64,000 bases of DNA from contig NZ_LN679998.1 in NCBI RefSeq assembly GCF_000953675.1, positions 2,821,425-2,885,424 of the forward strand, written 5' to 3'. Position 1 is the first letter of the stretch, and each line of letters starts with the position of its first letter. This document shows positions 43,964 through 52,782 of this stretch, piece by piece. The notes under the pieces are model-generated. The model ran no database searches. It had not been told where the DNA came from and saw nothing but the letters and a program-made list of their open reading frames with translations. The position numbers and the translations under genes were made by a program. The DNA is from Paraclostridium sordellii (lineage in GTDB: Bacteria; Bacillota; Clostridia; Peptostreptococcales; Peptostreptococcaceae).

Positions 43964-45925
43964 TTAGATTCTCTTTTTATTATATATAAACTTAATGAGT
44001 ACATTAAGTAGGAAAATATATAATACCCCTATAATTGCTCCAAAGGCAACTCCATACATAGTTCTTAATAGTGAATATAAAAATGGCGTATGTAAATGGG
44101 TAAATGTATTTACAGTAGACATTGTAGCAATAGATCCAAGTATTAATATATATTGAGAAATTTTTTTATTTTTATTATATAAATAGTAAGATATAAATAA
44201 AGCAGGATAACCGATTAAAAATTCTTTTGTCCTAGGTCTTACATATAATATCTTTTCCATAAATGCTCGAATTTTCAATTCAAATTCACTAGCATTTCCT
44301 CCATTACCGCTTCTACTTACATATATATATATTGCTGCTAATATACATATTCCTATCACTAAGTGATATAATCTCAACTTCTTAAATTTTTTTATAATTT
44401 CATACTTTATAGATTTTAATGATTTTAAATTTTTTATTTGTCCCATATTAATACTTAAAACAACCCATATAGTTATTAGCACAGGTGGCAACACATATAA
44501 AAACTTTACTCCAGAAAATGATTTCAATTTAAGCATATAGTCTGTTCCATACATTATTGAAGCTATAATCACTCCTGCTGATATTGCTATAAATGAACTC
44601 AAGATATATTTAAGTAAAAATGATTTTAACTTTGACTTATATGGAATAACTATAGATGAAAATGCTCCAAATATAGCTATTGAAAAAGTGTATAGTTTTA
44701 TTAAAATATCGATATCACTTTTTACTACAAATACAGATACTAATGTAACTATTGAAAATAAAGCAATAGATACTTTTAAATTTTTTTCAAATAAACTTAA
44801 TATAGTAAGAGATAAAAGAGCCCCAAATGCCATACAAATAAAAATTATAGATATATTGTGTTGCTGCATAATAGGTACCGGCTTAGCTATACCAATGCTG
44901 TATTTATTTCCTATTTGTTCCTTAGCTTCTTTTATAGAATACATTAAATCATTTATGCTACTTTCCACAGATCCACTATTTTTATAGTTTATAAAATCAC
45001 CTATGGCTATAAATCTTATATTTCTTTCTTTTATTGCTCTTGATATTCTTGCTGCAAGTTCATTTTTATTTAAATTCAACTCATTTACATTAACTTCATG
45101 AGCCCTTGTTATATTTCCTTTATTTAATTCAGAGTAGGTAGTTAACCCTATACTGTTTTGAAACTCTGTAAGGAACACTGTTATTTTTTCATTTTGTAAT
45201 TCTTCAAAGTAATGTTTTGTATTATTTGGATATCCAAGTAAAGATTGTCCCCTTAATTGAACTTGATCAGTTCCATATACTCTAGCCATATATTTTATTT
45301 GATTTAGTAATAGTTTTTGATTTCTTTCATTTTCTACATTTGCAATTCCTAAAACTGCGTTAAATTTGTTTAATTCTATTTCTCTAACTCTTTTTTCATT
45401 TATAAAAAATTGATTTGTAAGTATTGGATTTTCTACTTTCTTTCCATTATTATTTATCATCATTTTTTCATCTATGTAGAATATCATTTTATCCTTATTG
45501 TTTAAAACTTTATAACTCGATAAGTAAGATTCTATAATATCTAATTCATTTTTCAAAAATTCTTTTTTATCTAAGCTTATAACTATATTATTTTTAGATT
45601 TTTCTTTAAATACATCTGTATCTTTGTATCTTTCATTTTTCTTTAAAAAAGTATCTAAATCTAAAATTTGTAGTGATCTATATTTTGAAACCTGATATAA
45701 GGACTCATTTTTAACAATTATACTTTTTACACCTTCTTGATTCATTTGTTTATAAAGATTTTTTAACTCACTATCATTCATACTTGAAATAGAACTGTCG
45801 CTTATCCCTATTTCATACGTATTGTTTTTACTTTCTTCTTTTACTCTATTTATTAGAATTTTACTTCCTAAAATAAGCGAAATTATAAATACTAATGCAA
45901 ACACAACTTTTAAGTTTTTTTTCAT
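43964..45925 (-). CDS. DUF5693-type polytopic membrane protein
   Basis: A 653-aa protein: N-terminal membrane segment (residues 7-25), a large extracytoplasmic region of about 300 residues with alternating strands and helices (TIM-barrel-like, for example GVKSIIVKNES, AVLGIANVENER, TVFLTEF), then about seven to eight membrane helices from residue 355 onward. It is the type of protein regularly found beside csaB (DUF5693, from memory). It lies between tagA and csaB, 2 and 14 bases from them. A role in export or polymer modification is possible but unproven. Confidence 0.82.
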   Translation of the reverse strand: MKKNLKVVFALVFIISLILGSKILINRVKEESKNNTYEIGISDSSISSMNDSELKNLYKQMNQEGVKSIIVKNESLYQVSKYRSLQILDLDTFLKKNERYKDTDVFKEKSKNNIVISLDKKEFLKNELDIIESYLSSYKVLNNKDKMIFYIDEKMMINNNGKKVENPILTNQFFINEKRVREIELNKFNAVLGIANVENERNQKLLLNQIKYMARVYGTDQVQLRGQSLLGYPNNTKHYFEELQNEKITVFLTEFQNSIGLTTYSELNKGNITRAHEVNVNELNLNKNELAARISRAIKERNIRFIAIGDFINYKNSGSVESSINDLMYSIKEAKEQIGNKYSIGIAKPVPIMQQHNISIIFICMAFGALLSLTILSLFEKNLKVSIALFSIVTLVSVFVVKSDIDILIKLYTFSIAIFGAFSSIVIPYKSKLKSFLLKYILSSFIAISAGVIIASIMYGTDYMLKLKSFSGVKFLYVLPPVLITIWVVLSINMGQIKNLKSLKSIKYEIIKKFKKLRLYHLVIGICILAAIYIYVSRSGNGGNASEFELKIRAFMEKILYVRPRTKEFLIGYPALFISYYLYNKNKKISQYILILGSIATMSTVNTFTHLHTPFLYSLLRTMYGVAFGAIIGVLYIFLLNVLIKFIYNKKRI

Positions 45926-45927
45926 AT

Positions 45928-46671
45928 TTATTTAGTATCCTTTCTTTTTATACTCGCTTTCTCTTTTAAAACCTCTATTATAAATTTTGGAAGAGCAATA
46001 GATCTTTTCCACCTTTTAGGATCGCCTGCTATTCTATATAACCATTCTAAATTCAATTTTATCCATATTTTTGGAGCTCTCTTTACAAATCCACCTAAAA
46101 CATCAAAGCTTCCTCCAACTCCAATAAAACATCCTTTATCAACTTTATTAATAACCTTATCTATCCATAAATCTTGAGCAGGATATCCTTTTGCAACAAA
46201 TATATAATCTGGTTTTAAATTTATTATATCATTTGTTATCTTATTATTATCATCATTATCATAGCCATGATTATATCCAATGATATTTAACTTTGGAAAT
46301 TTGACTTGCAAATTTTTAATCATCATATTTAAAACTTCTTCTCTTGCTCCATAAAAATATACACTATATCCATTATCATTTGCTTTCTCTAATAAATCTA
46401 CCATCAATTCTATTCCAGGTACTCTCTCTGGAATATATTGATTTAATATCTTTGCTCCTTTTACAACACCTATACCATCCGGCACTATATAATTAGCCTT
46501 TTTTATAATATTTTCATAATCCTTATTTTGTTTTGCATACATTGCTATTTCAGCATTAGCAGTTACTATATATGTTTTTTCATTTTTATTAACTCTTTTT
46601 AAAATTTCTTCAATTAAATCCTTTTTTTTAAAAGTCATAAATGGTATGTCAAATATTTTTACTGAATTCAT
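45928..46671 (-). CDS. tagA: TagA/WecG-family N-acetylmannosaminyltransferase
   Basis: This membrane-associated GT26 enzyme transfers ManNAc from UDP-ManNAc to lipid-linked GlcNAc, the committed step of teichoic-acid-type and ManNAc-containing wall polymers. TANAEIAMYAK near residue 37, the catalytic-Asp region VPDGIGVVKG near 62, RVPGIELM near 80 and VGGSFDVLGG near 185 are family motifs. The C-terminal 50 residues (LEWLYRIAGDPKRWKR) form the membrane-binding appendage. First gene of the tagA, DUF5693-type, csaB, flavoenzyme run. Confidence 0.94.
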   Translation of the reverse strand: MNSVKIFDIPFMTFKKKDLIEEILKRVNKNEKTYIVTANAEIAMYAKQNKDYENIIKKANYIVPDGIGVVKGAKILNQYIPERVPGIELMVDLLEKANDNGYSVYFYGAREEVLNMMIKNLQVKFPKLNIIGYNHGYDNDDNNKITNDIINLKPDYIFVAKGYPAQDLWIDKVINKVDKGCFIGVGGSFDVLGGFVKRAPKIWIKLNLEWLYRIAGDPKRWKRSIALPKFIIEVLKEKASIKRKDTK

Positions 46672-46708
46672 TAATCTAAATTCTCCTAACTATTAATTTT
46701 AATTGCTT

Positions 46709-46753
46709 TAAAGAGGCTGTCCTAAAGTAATAGTATTTAAGACAGCCTCTTTA
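46709..46753. repeat. Hairpin with IS-end-like arms after a sugar transferase gene
   Basis: A twelve-pair perfect stem, AAAGAGGCTGTC / GACAGCCTCTTT, extended by TAAA/TTTA pairs around a loop. In the minus direction it lacks a T-run. The AGGCTGTCCTAAA arm resembles terminal repeats of some IS families (from memory), so it may be a MITE-like remnant reused as a terminator. Confidence 0.5.
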
Positions 46754-47374
46754 TTATATTTCTTTTTTTATATCTGATTTTCTTAAAACTTTAAATATAG
46801 TTATAAAAACTATTTTAACATCTAAATTCAAAGATTTATTTTTTAAGTACTCATAGTCTAGTTTAACTTTCTCTTCAGTACCTATAATATCACGACCATT
46901 TATTTGAGCTAGTCCTGTAATTCCGGGAAGTATACTGTCTATATTATACTCTTTCCTTAGCAAAATTAACTCTTTTTCATCTAATATAACTGGCCTTGGT
47001 CCAACTATACTCATATCTCCTTTGAGTATATTAATTAATTGTGGTAATTCATCTATACTCGTCCTTCTTATAAATTTACCTATCTTCGTAATAAATAGAT
47101 TTACATCTTCAAATTCATTTGTACTTAAGTTTGGAGCATCCGCTTTCATGCTTCTAAACTTATAAATATAAAATGGTTTACTATCTTTTCCTGCTCTTAA
47201 CTGTTTAAATATAATAGGTCCTTCTGATTCTAATTTTATAATTATGCTTATTATTAAAAATACAGGAGATAGTATTATTATTCCTAATGTAGATAGAATT
47301 ATATCTATTGATCTTTTTAATTTATTATAGTTATTAATTTGATTTTCTGCCTTTAACTTGAGTTTATTTTCCAC
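46754..47374 (-). CDS. Polyprenyl-phosphate sugar-1-phosphate transferase (first)
   Basis: This bacterial sugar transferase loads the first sugar-1-phosphate onto undecaprenyl phosphate. One membrane hairpin (residues 22-45) is followed by the conserved catalytic block FYIYKFRSMKADA near 70, TSIDELPQLINILKGDMSIVGPRP near 106, and PGITGLAQINGRD near 145. At 206 aa it is the short WcaJ-C/PglC type without extra membrane helices. The GTG start follows GGAGG at six bases. A second, similar enzyme lies about 10 kb away, which implies two initiating reactions. Confidence 0.93.
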   Translation of the reverse strand: MENKLKLKAENQINNYNKLKRSIDIILSTLGIIILSPVFLIISIIIKLESEGPIIFKQLRAGKDSKPFYIYKFRSMKADAPNLSTNEFEDVNLFITKIGKFIRRTSIDELPQLINILKGDMSIVGPRPVILDEKELILLRKEYNIDSILPGITGLAQINGRDIIGTEEKVKLDYEYLKNKSLNLDVKIVFITIFKVLRKSDIKKEI

Positions 47375-47521
47375 AAATATCCTCCTAATTGTTTATTTAA
47401 TTTTAAAATACTATTTTTGTCAATTATCTATATATTTTATCATTTTAATTTTATTTTGTACATATTTTTACTTTTTAAGCTGTGTTTACTCACTTTTTGA
47501 CAAATATTTTAATTATAAAAT

Positions 47522-47566
47522 AAAAATAGTATTTATAAAATCTAAATTTTATAAATACTATTTTTA
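47522..47566 (-). terminator. Terminator of the GHL10-SLH gene
   Basis: A perfect twenty-pair AT-rich stem, AAAAATAGTATTTATAAAAT and its complement, with a four-base loop, lies 14 bases past the gene's stop codon. Confidence 0.82.
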
Positions 47567-47579
47567 TTTTACTTGTTTT

Positions 47580-49223
47580 TTATTTAACTCTGTTTAGCAT
47601 TACAACTACTTCTGCTCTTTTCATAGGATTCTTAGGTGCTAAAGTTCCATCTCCCATTCCATTTATATAACCATATTCAATTGCTCCTTCAACTGAATCT
47701 TTTGCCCAATCTGATATGTCATTATAGTCATTAAATCTTTTAGATTTATCATGATTAGCGTCAGCTATACCTTTATAATTAGCCAGCATTTTAGCAGCTT
47801 CTTCTCTTGTTATTAGTTTATCTGGAGCAAATATGTCATCTGACATTCCATTTGCCACTCCATTTGTTACAGCTATGTCTATTTCTTTTTTTGCCCAATG
47901 ATTTATAGTATCAGTAAAAACTTTTCCACTAGTACTTGTTAGTCCAAACACTCTATTAAATATTTTTACAAATTCAGCTCTTGTTATTGGATTTTCAGGC
48001 TTGAAAGTATTATCTTCATATCCATTTATATATCCATTGTTGTAAAATTCATTTATATAATTTTCTGCCCAATGTCCTCTTATATCGGTAAAATTAGATT
48101 CTTGTTTAAATAATTGTTTTATTTTATCTCTACAACCTTGTTTATTAGATATTATATCTGAAGTAGAGTAAAATACACTTCCATTAATTTGTGGGTACTG
48201 TTTATTTAAATTTATTTGTGTATCAATTTCATTTGCTATTTCAGGTTTATATATACCATGTCCTATATATAAATCTACACCTTTACCATCTAATTTATTT
48301 GCCCACCAATTGATCAATTTAGAGTAATCCGCTTTATCATGACCTATATTCCAATATATCTGTGGAACTATATAATCTATGTAATTATTATTTATCCAAG
48401 TTAAGGTATCTGCGTAATCAGAGTAATAACTTTCTTTTCCATTTGTATCTGATCCCATTGGATCACTATCTTTATTTTTCCATATACCACTTGGACTGAC
48501 TCCAAATTTAACATTTGGATTAATATTCTTTATAGTTCTTTTTACACCTAATATCATTTCATTTATATGATTTCTTCTATTGTTTGCTACCTTTCCATCC
48601 CTACCCTCACCTGCTGGAAGTGGATAGTTTTCTGGATAAAAATAATCATCAAAATGAATTCCATCTATATTATAATTTTTTACAATCTCTCCTACAGTAT
48701 CATATATATGTTGTTTAACTTGTTGCATTTCAGGATTGTAGTATAATCTACCTTCATTTGCTAAAGTCCAATCTGGATGTTGTTTTGCTGGACTCTTATT
48801 ACTGAGTTTATTTAAATCTGTACCTGATGTTGTAACTCTATATGGATTTAACCATGCATGTACTTTCATACCTCTTTTATGAGCTTCTTGTATAACAAAT
48901 TCTAATGGATCATAACCAGGATCCTTTCCTTGAATTCCTGTTAGAACATCAGACCATGGATTTATATCAGATTTATATAAAGCATCTCCTTTTAATCTAA
49001 CTTGGAACATAATAGTATTTATTCCTGTATCCTTCAAGTTATCTAGTATATTTATCATTTCATTTTTTTGCTTAACAACATTATTTTGTACTTTAGGCCA
49101 GTCAGCATTGTATACAGTTGTAATCCAAGCCGCTTTTACATCATTATTTGCGGCATAAACATTAGTATTTATGCCCAATAAAAATAAAGCACATGTTATG
49201 ATTGTAATTATTGTCTTTTTCAT
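47580..49223 (-). CDS. GHL10-type glycoside hydrolase with three SLH domains
   Basis: Signal peptide (residues 1-24), a family-10-like glycosyl hydrolase domain (PF02638 type: AAWITTVYNADWPKV near 30, INTIMFQVRLKGDALY near 65, HAWLNPYRV near 118, IDGIHFDDYFYP near 185, and DYIVPQIYWN near 285), then three SLH repeats (about 375-547; HWAENYI, HWAKKEI, DWAKDSV). The hydrolase probably cleaves wall or surface polysaccharide while held on pyruvylated polymer by the SLH domains. The gene is monocistronic with its own terminator. GGGAG precedes the ATG. Confidence 0.92.
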   Translation of the reverse strand: MKKTIITIITCALFLLGINTNVYAANNDVKAAWITTVYNADWPKVQNNVVKQKNEMINILDNLKDTGINTIMFQVRLKGDALYKSDINPWSDVLTGIQGKDPGYDPLEFVIQEAHKRGMKVHAWLNPYRVTTSGTDLNKLSNKSPAKQHPDWTLANEGRLYYNPEMQQVKQHIYDTVGEIVKNYNIDGIHFDDYFYPENYPLPAGEGRDGKVANNRRNHINEMILGVKRTIKNINPNVKFGVSPSGIWKNKDSDPMGSDTNGKESYYSDYADTLTWINNNYIDYIVPQIYWNIGHDKADYSKLINWWANKLDGKGVDLYIGHGIYKPEIANEIDTQINLNKQYPQINGSVFYSTSDIISNKQGCRDKIKQLFKQESNFTDIRGHWAENYINEFYNNGYINGYEDNTFKPENPITRAEFVKIFNRVFGLTSTSGKVFTDTINHWAKKEIDIAVTNGVANGMSDDIFAPDKLITREEAAKMLANYKGIADANHDKSKRFNDYNDISDWAKDSVEGAIEYGYINGMGDGTLAPKNPMKRAEVVVMLNRVK

Positions 49224-49254
49224 CTAGTCAATCTCCCTAATTTAAAATGAAAAT

Positions 49255-49288
49255 AAAAAAGTTCCCTAATTTATAGGGTACTTTTTTA
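49255..49288 (-). terminator. Terminator of the SLH amidase gene
   Basis: A stem AAAAAAGTTCCCTA / TAGGGTACTTTTTT with one mismatch and a short loop lies about 15 bases past the stop codon; T-run on the minus strand. Confidence 0.8.
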
Positions 49289-49300
49289 CTTTTATAGCTT

Positions 49301-50974
49301 TTAATGTTTAGCTCTGCTTAATATTGTAACATTTTCTGCTCTAGTCATATTGTTATGAGGTCTAAATGTATTATCTTCATAACCATTTATTATGTTATTA
49401 TCACTTAACGCATCCACATATGGCTTTGCCCAATTAGAAATTTCTGAACTATCTTTAAAATTTAGCTTTCCATCCCCATTTAAATTTAGAGCTGTTGCTA
49501 TTATTTTTGACGCTTCTTCTCTAGTTATTTGTTTATCTGGTTTAAAAGTATTATCTTCATATCCATTTATATATCCAGCATTAACTCCTATGCAGATATC
49601 ATTGTAATACCAATCTGAAGGATTAACATCAGAAAAATTCTCTTTTCCTACATTTGTATATCCAAATGCCTTATTTAAAATTTTAACAAATTCTGCTCTT
49701 GTTATTGAATTATCTGGCTTAAAAGTACCGTCTCCATAACCATTTATGTACCCCTTAGTTGCAAAATCAATAATTGCATTTTTAGCCCAATGACCATCTA
49801 TATCATTAAAAGTTGTTTTTGAATCTATTTGAATATATTTTCCTGATACATACCCATACGATCCTCTATATTTTATTTTATGCCATCCATCTATAGTTTC
49901 CACTATGTCGACTTTATTTCCATTAGATAATGTTCCTATCACAGGATAAGATGTTCCAACACCAGATCTTACATTAAGCCCATCTGTTGTAACTACTCCT
50001 GTGTTAATTACTGGTAAATCTTGTCCATCTAACTGTATATTATTTTTTAGATATGTCTCAATTCCCTCTACAATTCCTGTTGCAAGCTTATCTTGATATG
50101 ATGGATTTATCAATTTTTGGTACTCTTGTAGATTCGATACAAATCCACTTTCAAATAGAGACGATGGCATATTTGATTCTCTAAGTACAGCTAAATTAGA
50201 ACTTTTGACTCCTCTATTTCTTGCTCCTGTTTGATTAATAGCATTATCTTGTATATCTTTTGCAAGTGGCTCATACATGCCTTTGTTTGGATGGTAATAT
50301 GTTTCAATTCCATGTGCACTTTCTGCATCAGCAGAGTTTTGGTGTATAGATACAAATACATCAGCTCCGTATTGATTTGCCATATTAGCCCTTTCACCTA
50401 ACTTTATAAACTCATCTGATTCTCTACTCATTTTTACATCTATATTTTTAGCTTCTAATTTTTTCTTTACTTTCATTGCAACTTCTAAATTTAAATCATC
50501 TTCATTTTTACTACCAAGCCCAGGTGCTCCTGAGTCATCTCCTCCGTGTCCTGGATCTATAAACACCTTATAATAATTTCTACTTTTAGGCTCTGCTTTA
50601 TAAAAACTATAATATCTGGGTGAGCTATCCGGAACATAAATTTCAATTACATGTAACTTATTACCTAATTTTTGACTTATAAATACCGTTCCACTTCCTA
50701 TAGCCTTTAATTGACCATTTTTATCTATAGATACTACTGAGTTATTTGATAGGTTCCAATCGGGATGTTGTGATAAATCTTTTGTTTCACCGATGTGTAA
50801 GGATATTCCATCTTCTACTATTACATCTTTTTGATTATAATTTTGTATAATAGATTTTAACTCACCTTCCGTACTGTTACTTGCATTAGCGATTGTAACA
50901 CTAGATAAAAGAGTCATAGTACATATTACATTTAATATAAGCATTTTTTTTATTAATTTTTTCCTTTTTCTCAT
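49301..50974 (-). CDS. N-acetylmuramoyl-L-alanine amidase with SH3b and three SLH domains
   Basis: Signal peptide (residues 1-33), a Big_2-like segment (VVSIDKNGQLKAIGSGTVFIS near 85), an amidase_3 domain with intact ligands (DPGHGG near 142, a Glu in the next helix, SIHQNS near 215, catalytic Glu in SLFESGF), an SH3b domain (LNVRSGVGTSYPVIG near 330), and three SLH repeats (about 385-557). It cuts the peptide from the glycan in peptidoglycan while anchored to SLH-binding polymer. I start it at the ATG at 50974, seven bases after GGGAGG; a TTG five codons earlier overlaps that site. Confidence 0.95.
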   Translation of the reverse strand: MRKRKKLIKKMLILNVICTMTLLSSVTIANASNSTEGELKSIIQNYNQKDVIVEDGISLHIGETKDLSQHPDWNLSNNSVVSIDKNGQLKAIGSGTVFISQKLGNKLHVIEIYVPDSSPRYYSFYKAEPKSRNYYKVFIDPGHGGDDSGAPGLGSKNEDDLNLEVAMKVKKKLEAKNIDVKMSRESDEFIKLGERANMANQYGADVFVSIHQNSADAESAHGIETYYHPNKGMYEPLAKDIQDNAINQTGARNRGVKSSNLAVLRESNMPSSLFESGFVSNLQEYQKLINPSYQDKLATGIVEGIETYLKNNIQLDGQDLPVINTGVVTTDGLNVRSGVGTSYPVIGTLSNGNKVDIVETIDGWHKIKYRGSYGYVSGKYIQIDSKTTFNDIDGHWAKNAIIDFATKGYINGYGDGTFKPDNSITRAEFVKILNKAFGYTNVGKENFSDVNPSDWYYNDICIGVNAGYINGYEDNTFKPDKQITREEASKIIATALNLNGDGKLNFKDSSEISNWAKPYVDALSDNNIINGYEDNTFRPHNNMTRAENVTILSRAKH

Positions 50975-51090
50975 TAATCCGCCTCCCAATTCTAAATTTT
51001 TACATTTTCTAAAATATTTTCTATATATTATATTACCATATATCGTATATTGTAATAAATAAATTATTTTAAATCTTATGTTTAAATAAA

Positions 51091-51132
51091 AAATAACGAT
51101 AATATTAGATATATCTAATATTATCGTTATTT
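51091..51132 (-). terminator. Terminator of the glycosyltransferase operon
   Basis: A perfect 42-base palindrome, AAATAACGATAATATTAGATA and its complement, ends the long exopolysaccharide operon (stop codon of the last gene at 51134). Confidence 0.88.
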
Positions 51133-51133
51133 T

Positions 51134-51928
51134 TTATTTAAACTTTATAAATTCATTTATAGATTTAAAATATACACGCCAAAAACTATCTATTTGTCTG
51201 CTTTTCTTTAATCCAAAAGCTATAAAAAGTGGAAATCCAGATACAAATCCAAATAATCTCCTAAATAAAGGCCCTTTTGCCATAAAAGATTTTTCATCTA
51301 GGTAATTACAGTCTTTATTTGGATGATATGCTATTACTTCTGGGAAAAAACACATTTTCTTATATCCTAAGTTATATAGATCCATTAAGTAAATATTCTC
51401 CTCTCCTGAATTATAAGTTCCTCCTACCCCAAATCTTTCATCAAATCCAATCTTATAATCGGAAACATTTTTAATATTTACATAAACATCAAAAGATGAT
51501 TGCCTTAATACATTTGATTTTGAGAAATTTAATATTTCTTTTTCTGGGTACTTTTTAGGAAACTCTTTTTTATCCGGATCATAATGTTTAAAACAAGCTA
51601 TATCTGGATCATACTCTTCAATATACTTTTTGACTGTTTCAAATGCTTTTTCATCATACCAACCATCATCATCAGCTAATGTCATTATATCCCCTGTTAT
51701 ATGCGGTATTCCCCTATTTCTTGCCTTTGAAATTCCCTTTTCATTCATAGTTATATGCTTATAGTCAAATTTATAGTTCTTTAAGGTTTCATCTATAAAC
51801 TTATGATTTCCTTGAGATACAATTATCAATTCAAAGTTTTTGTATGTTTGTTTTTTTAAGCTATCAAGCAAGTTTTTTATCTCATTTTCTCTCGTTCCTA
51901 GAGTTGGTAGTAAAAGACTAAATTTCAT
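51134..51928 (-). CDS. GT2-family glycosyltransferase
   Basis: A GT-A-fold glycosyltransferase of 264 aa: SLLLPTLGTRENEI near residue 4, FELIIVSQGN near 33, and DDDGW at the DXD position near 87. It has no membrane helices apart from a hydrophobic C-terminal stretch near 235-250. Last gene of the exopolysaccharide operon. The sugar and acceptor cannot be told. Confidence 0.9.
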   Translation of the reverse strand: MKFSLLLPTLGTRENEIKNLLDSLKKQTYKNFELIIVSQGNHKFIDETLKNYKFDYKHITMNEKGISKARNRGIPHITGDIMTLADDDGWYDEKAFETVKKYIEEYDPDIACFKHYDPDKKEFPKKYPEKEILNFSKSNVLRQSSFDVYVNIKNVSDYKIGFDERFGVGGTYNSGEENIYLMDLYNLGYKKMCFFPEVIAYHPNKDCNYLDEKSFMAKGPLFRRLFGFVSGFPLFIAFGLKKSRQIDSFWRVYFKSINEFIKFK

Positions 51929-51947
51929 ATTTTAAATTCCCTTCATA

Positions 51948-52712
51948 TTATTTCATAAAATGTTTTTTTAAATTTATAAATGCATATATATTAAAATAAA
52001 AGATAGATTTTATTAACGATGTTTTTTCTACATTTCTTATTATATTCCATGTCCACTTTGCCGATTTAACCTTATTTCCTGATAATGAATTTTCTCTTTT
52101 TCTATATAATGCTAATGATTCATTAATTCCATATGCTTTATAACCTTGTCTTAATATTTTAAGCCAAGTTGCATAATCTTCATGATTTATACATTCCATA
52201 GATAAATTTTTTATAACAGAAATATCTATCATTACAGTTAAGCATCCAATTATATTATACTTAAGTAATTCATTATAGCTAACTATTTTCTTGCATTTTA
52301 TTGTTTTTCCAAGTTCTTGACCTTCTTCATTTATCATGTCATATCCAGTATATGAAAAAACTATGTTATTCTCTTTCATAAATTTAATTTGCGTTTCTAA
52401 TTTTTCTTTTTTCCACAAATCATCACTATCTATAAAAGCCAAGTACTTTCCATTAGCTGCCTTTATACCTATGTTCCTTGCTTTAGCTGCCCCACCATTT
52501 ACTTTTAAATCTATGCACTTTATCCTAGGGTCGTCTTTCATTAATCTATTAATTATTCGCATTGAATTATCTTTAGAACAATCGTTTACTAATATAAGTT
52601 CAAAGTTTGTATAAGTTTGATTAAGAACGCTTAAAATAGTCTCTTCTAAAAATTTTTCAGCATTATATACAGGCGTTACGATAGATATTAAACTATCCAT
52701 TTGGTTGTTCAT
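51948..52712 (-). CDS. GT2-family glycosyltransferase
   Basis: A 254-aa family 2 glycosyltransferase: ISIVTPVYNAEKFLEETI near residue 9, FELILVNDCSKDNS near 37, and DSDDLW near 90 as the DXD motif. The C-terminal part reads LYRKRENSLSGNK. I start it at the ATG at 52712, six bases after AGGAGG; a longer frame start has no ribosome site. In the exopolysaccharide operon. Linkage unknown. Confidence 0.92.
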   Translation of the reverse strand: MNNQMDSLISIVTPVYNAEKFLEETILSVLNQTYTNFELILVNDCSKDNSMRIINRLMKDDPRIKCIDLKVNGGAAKARNIGIKAANGKYLAFIDSDDLWKKEKLETQIKFMKENNIVFSYTGYDMINEEGQELGKTIKCKKIVSYNELLKYNIIGCLTVMIDISVIKNLSMECINHEDYATWLKILRQGYKAYGINESLALYRKRENSLSGNKVKSAKWTWNIIRNVEKTSLIKSIFYFNIYAFINLKKHFMK

Positions 52713-52782
52713 TTTCTTCCTCCTAATGTTATAATTCATATAAATCAAAAAGTGTAGTACAGTGCCTACACTTTTTGGTATT

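Noticed and set aside
47580..50974. Nucleotide-level repeats suggesting tandem duplication or an array
   Set aside because: The similarity comes from SLH protein repeats within and between genes; there are no regular spacers, so it is not a CRISPR or simple repeat array.
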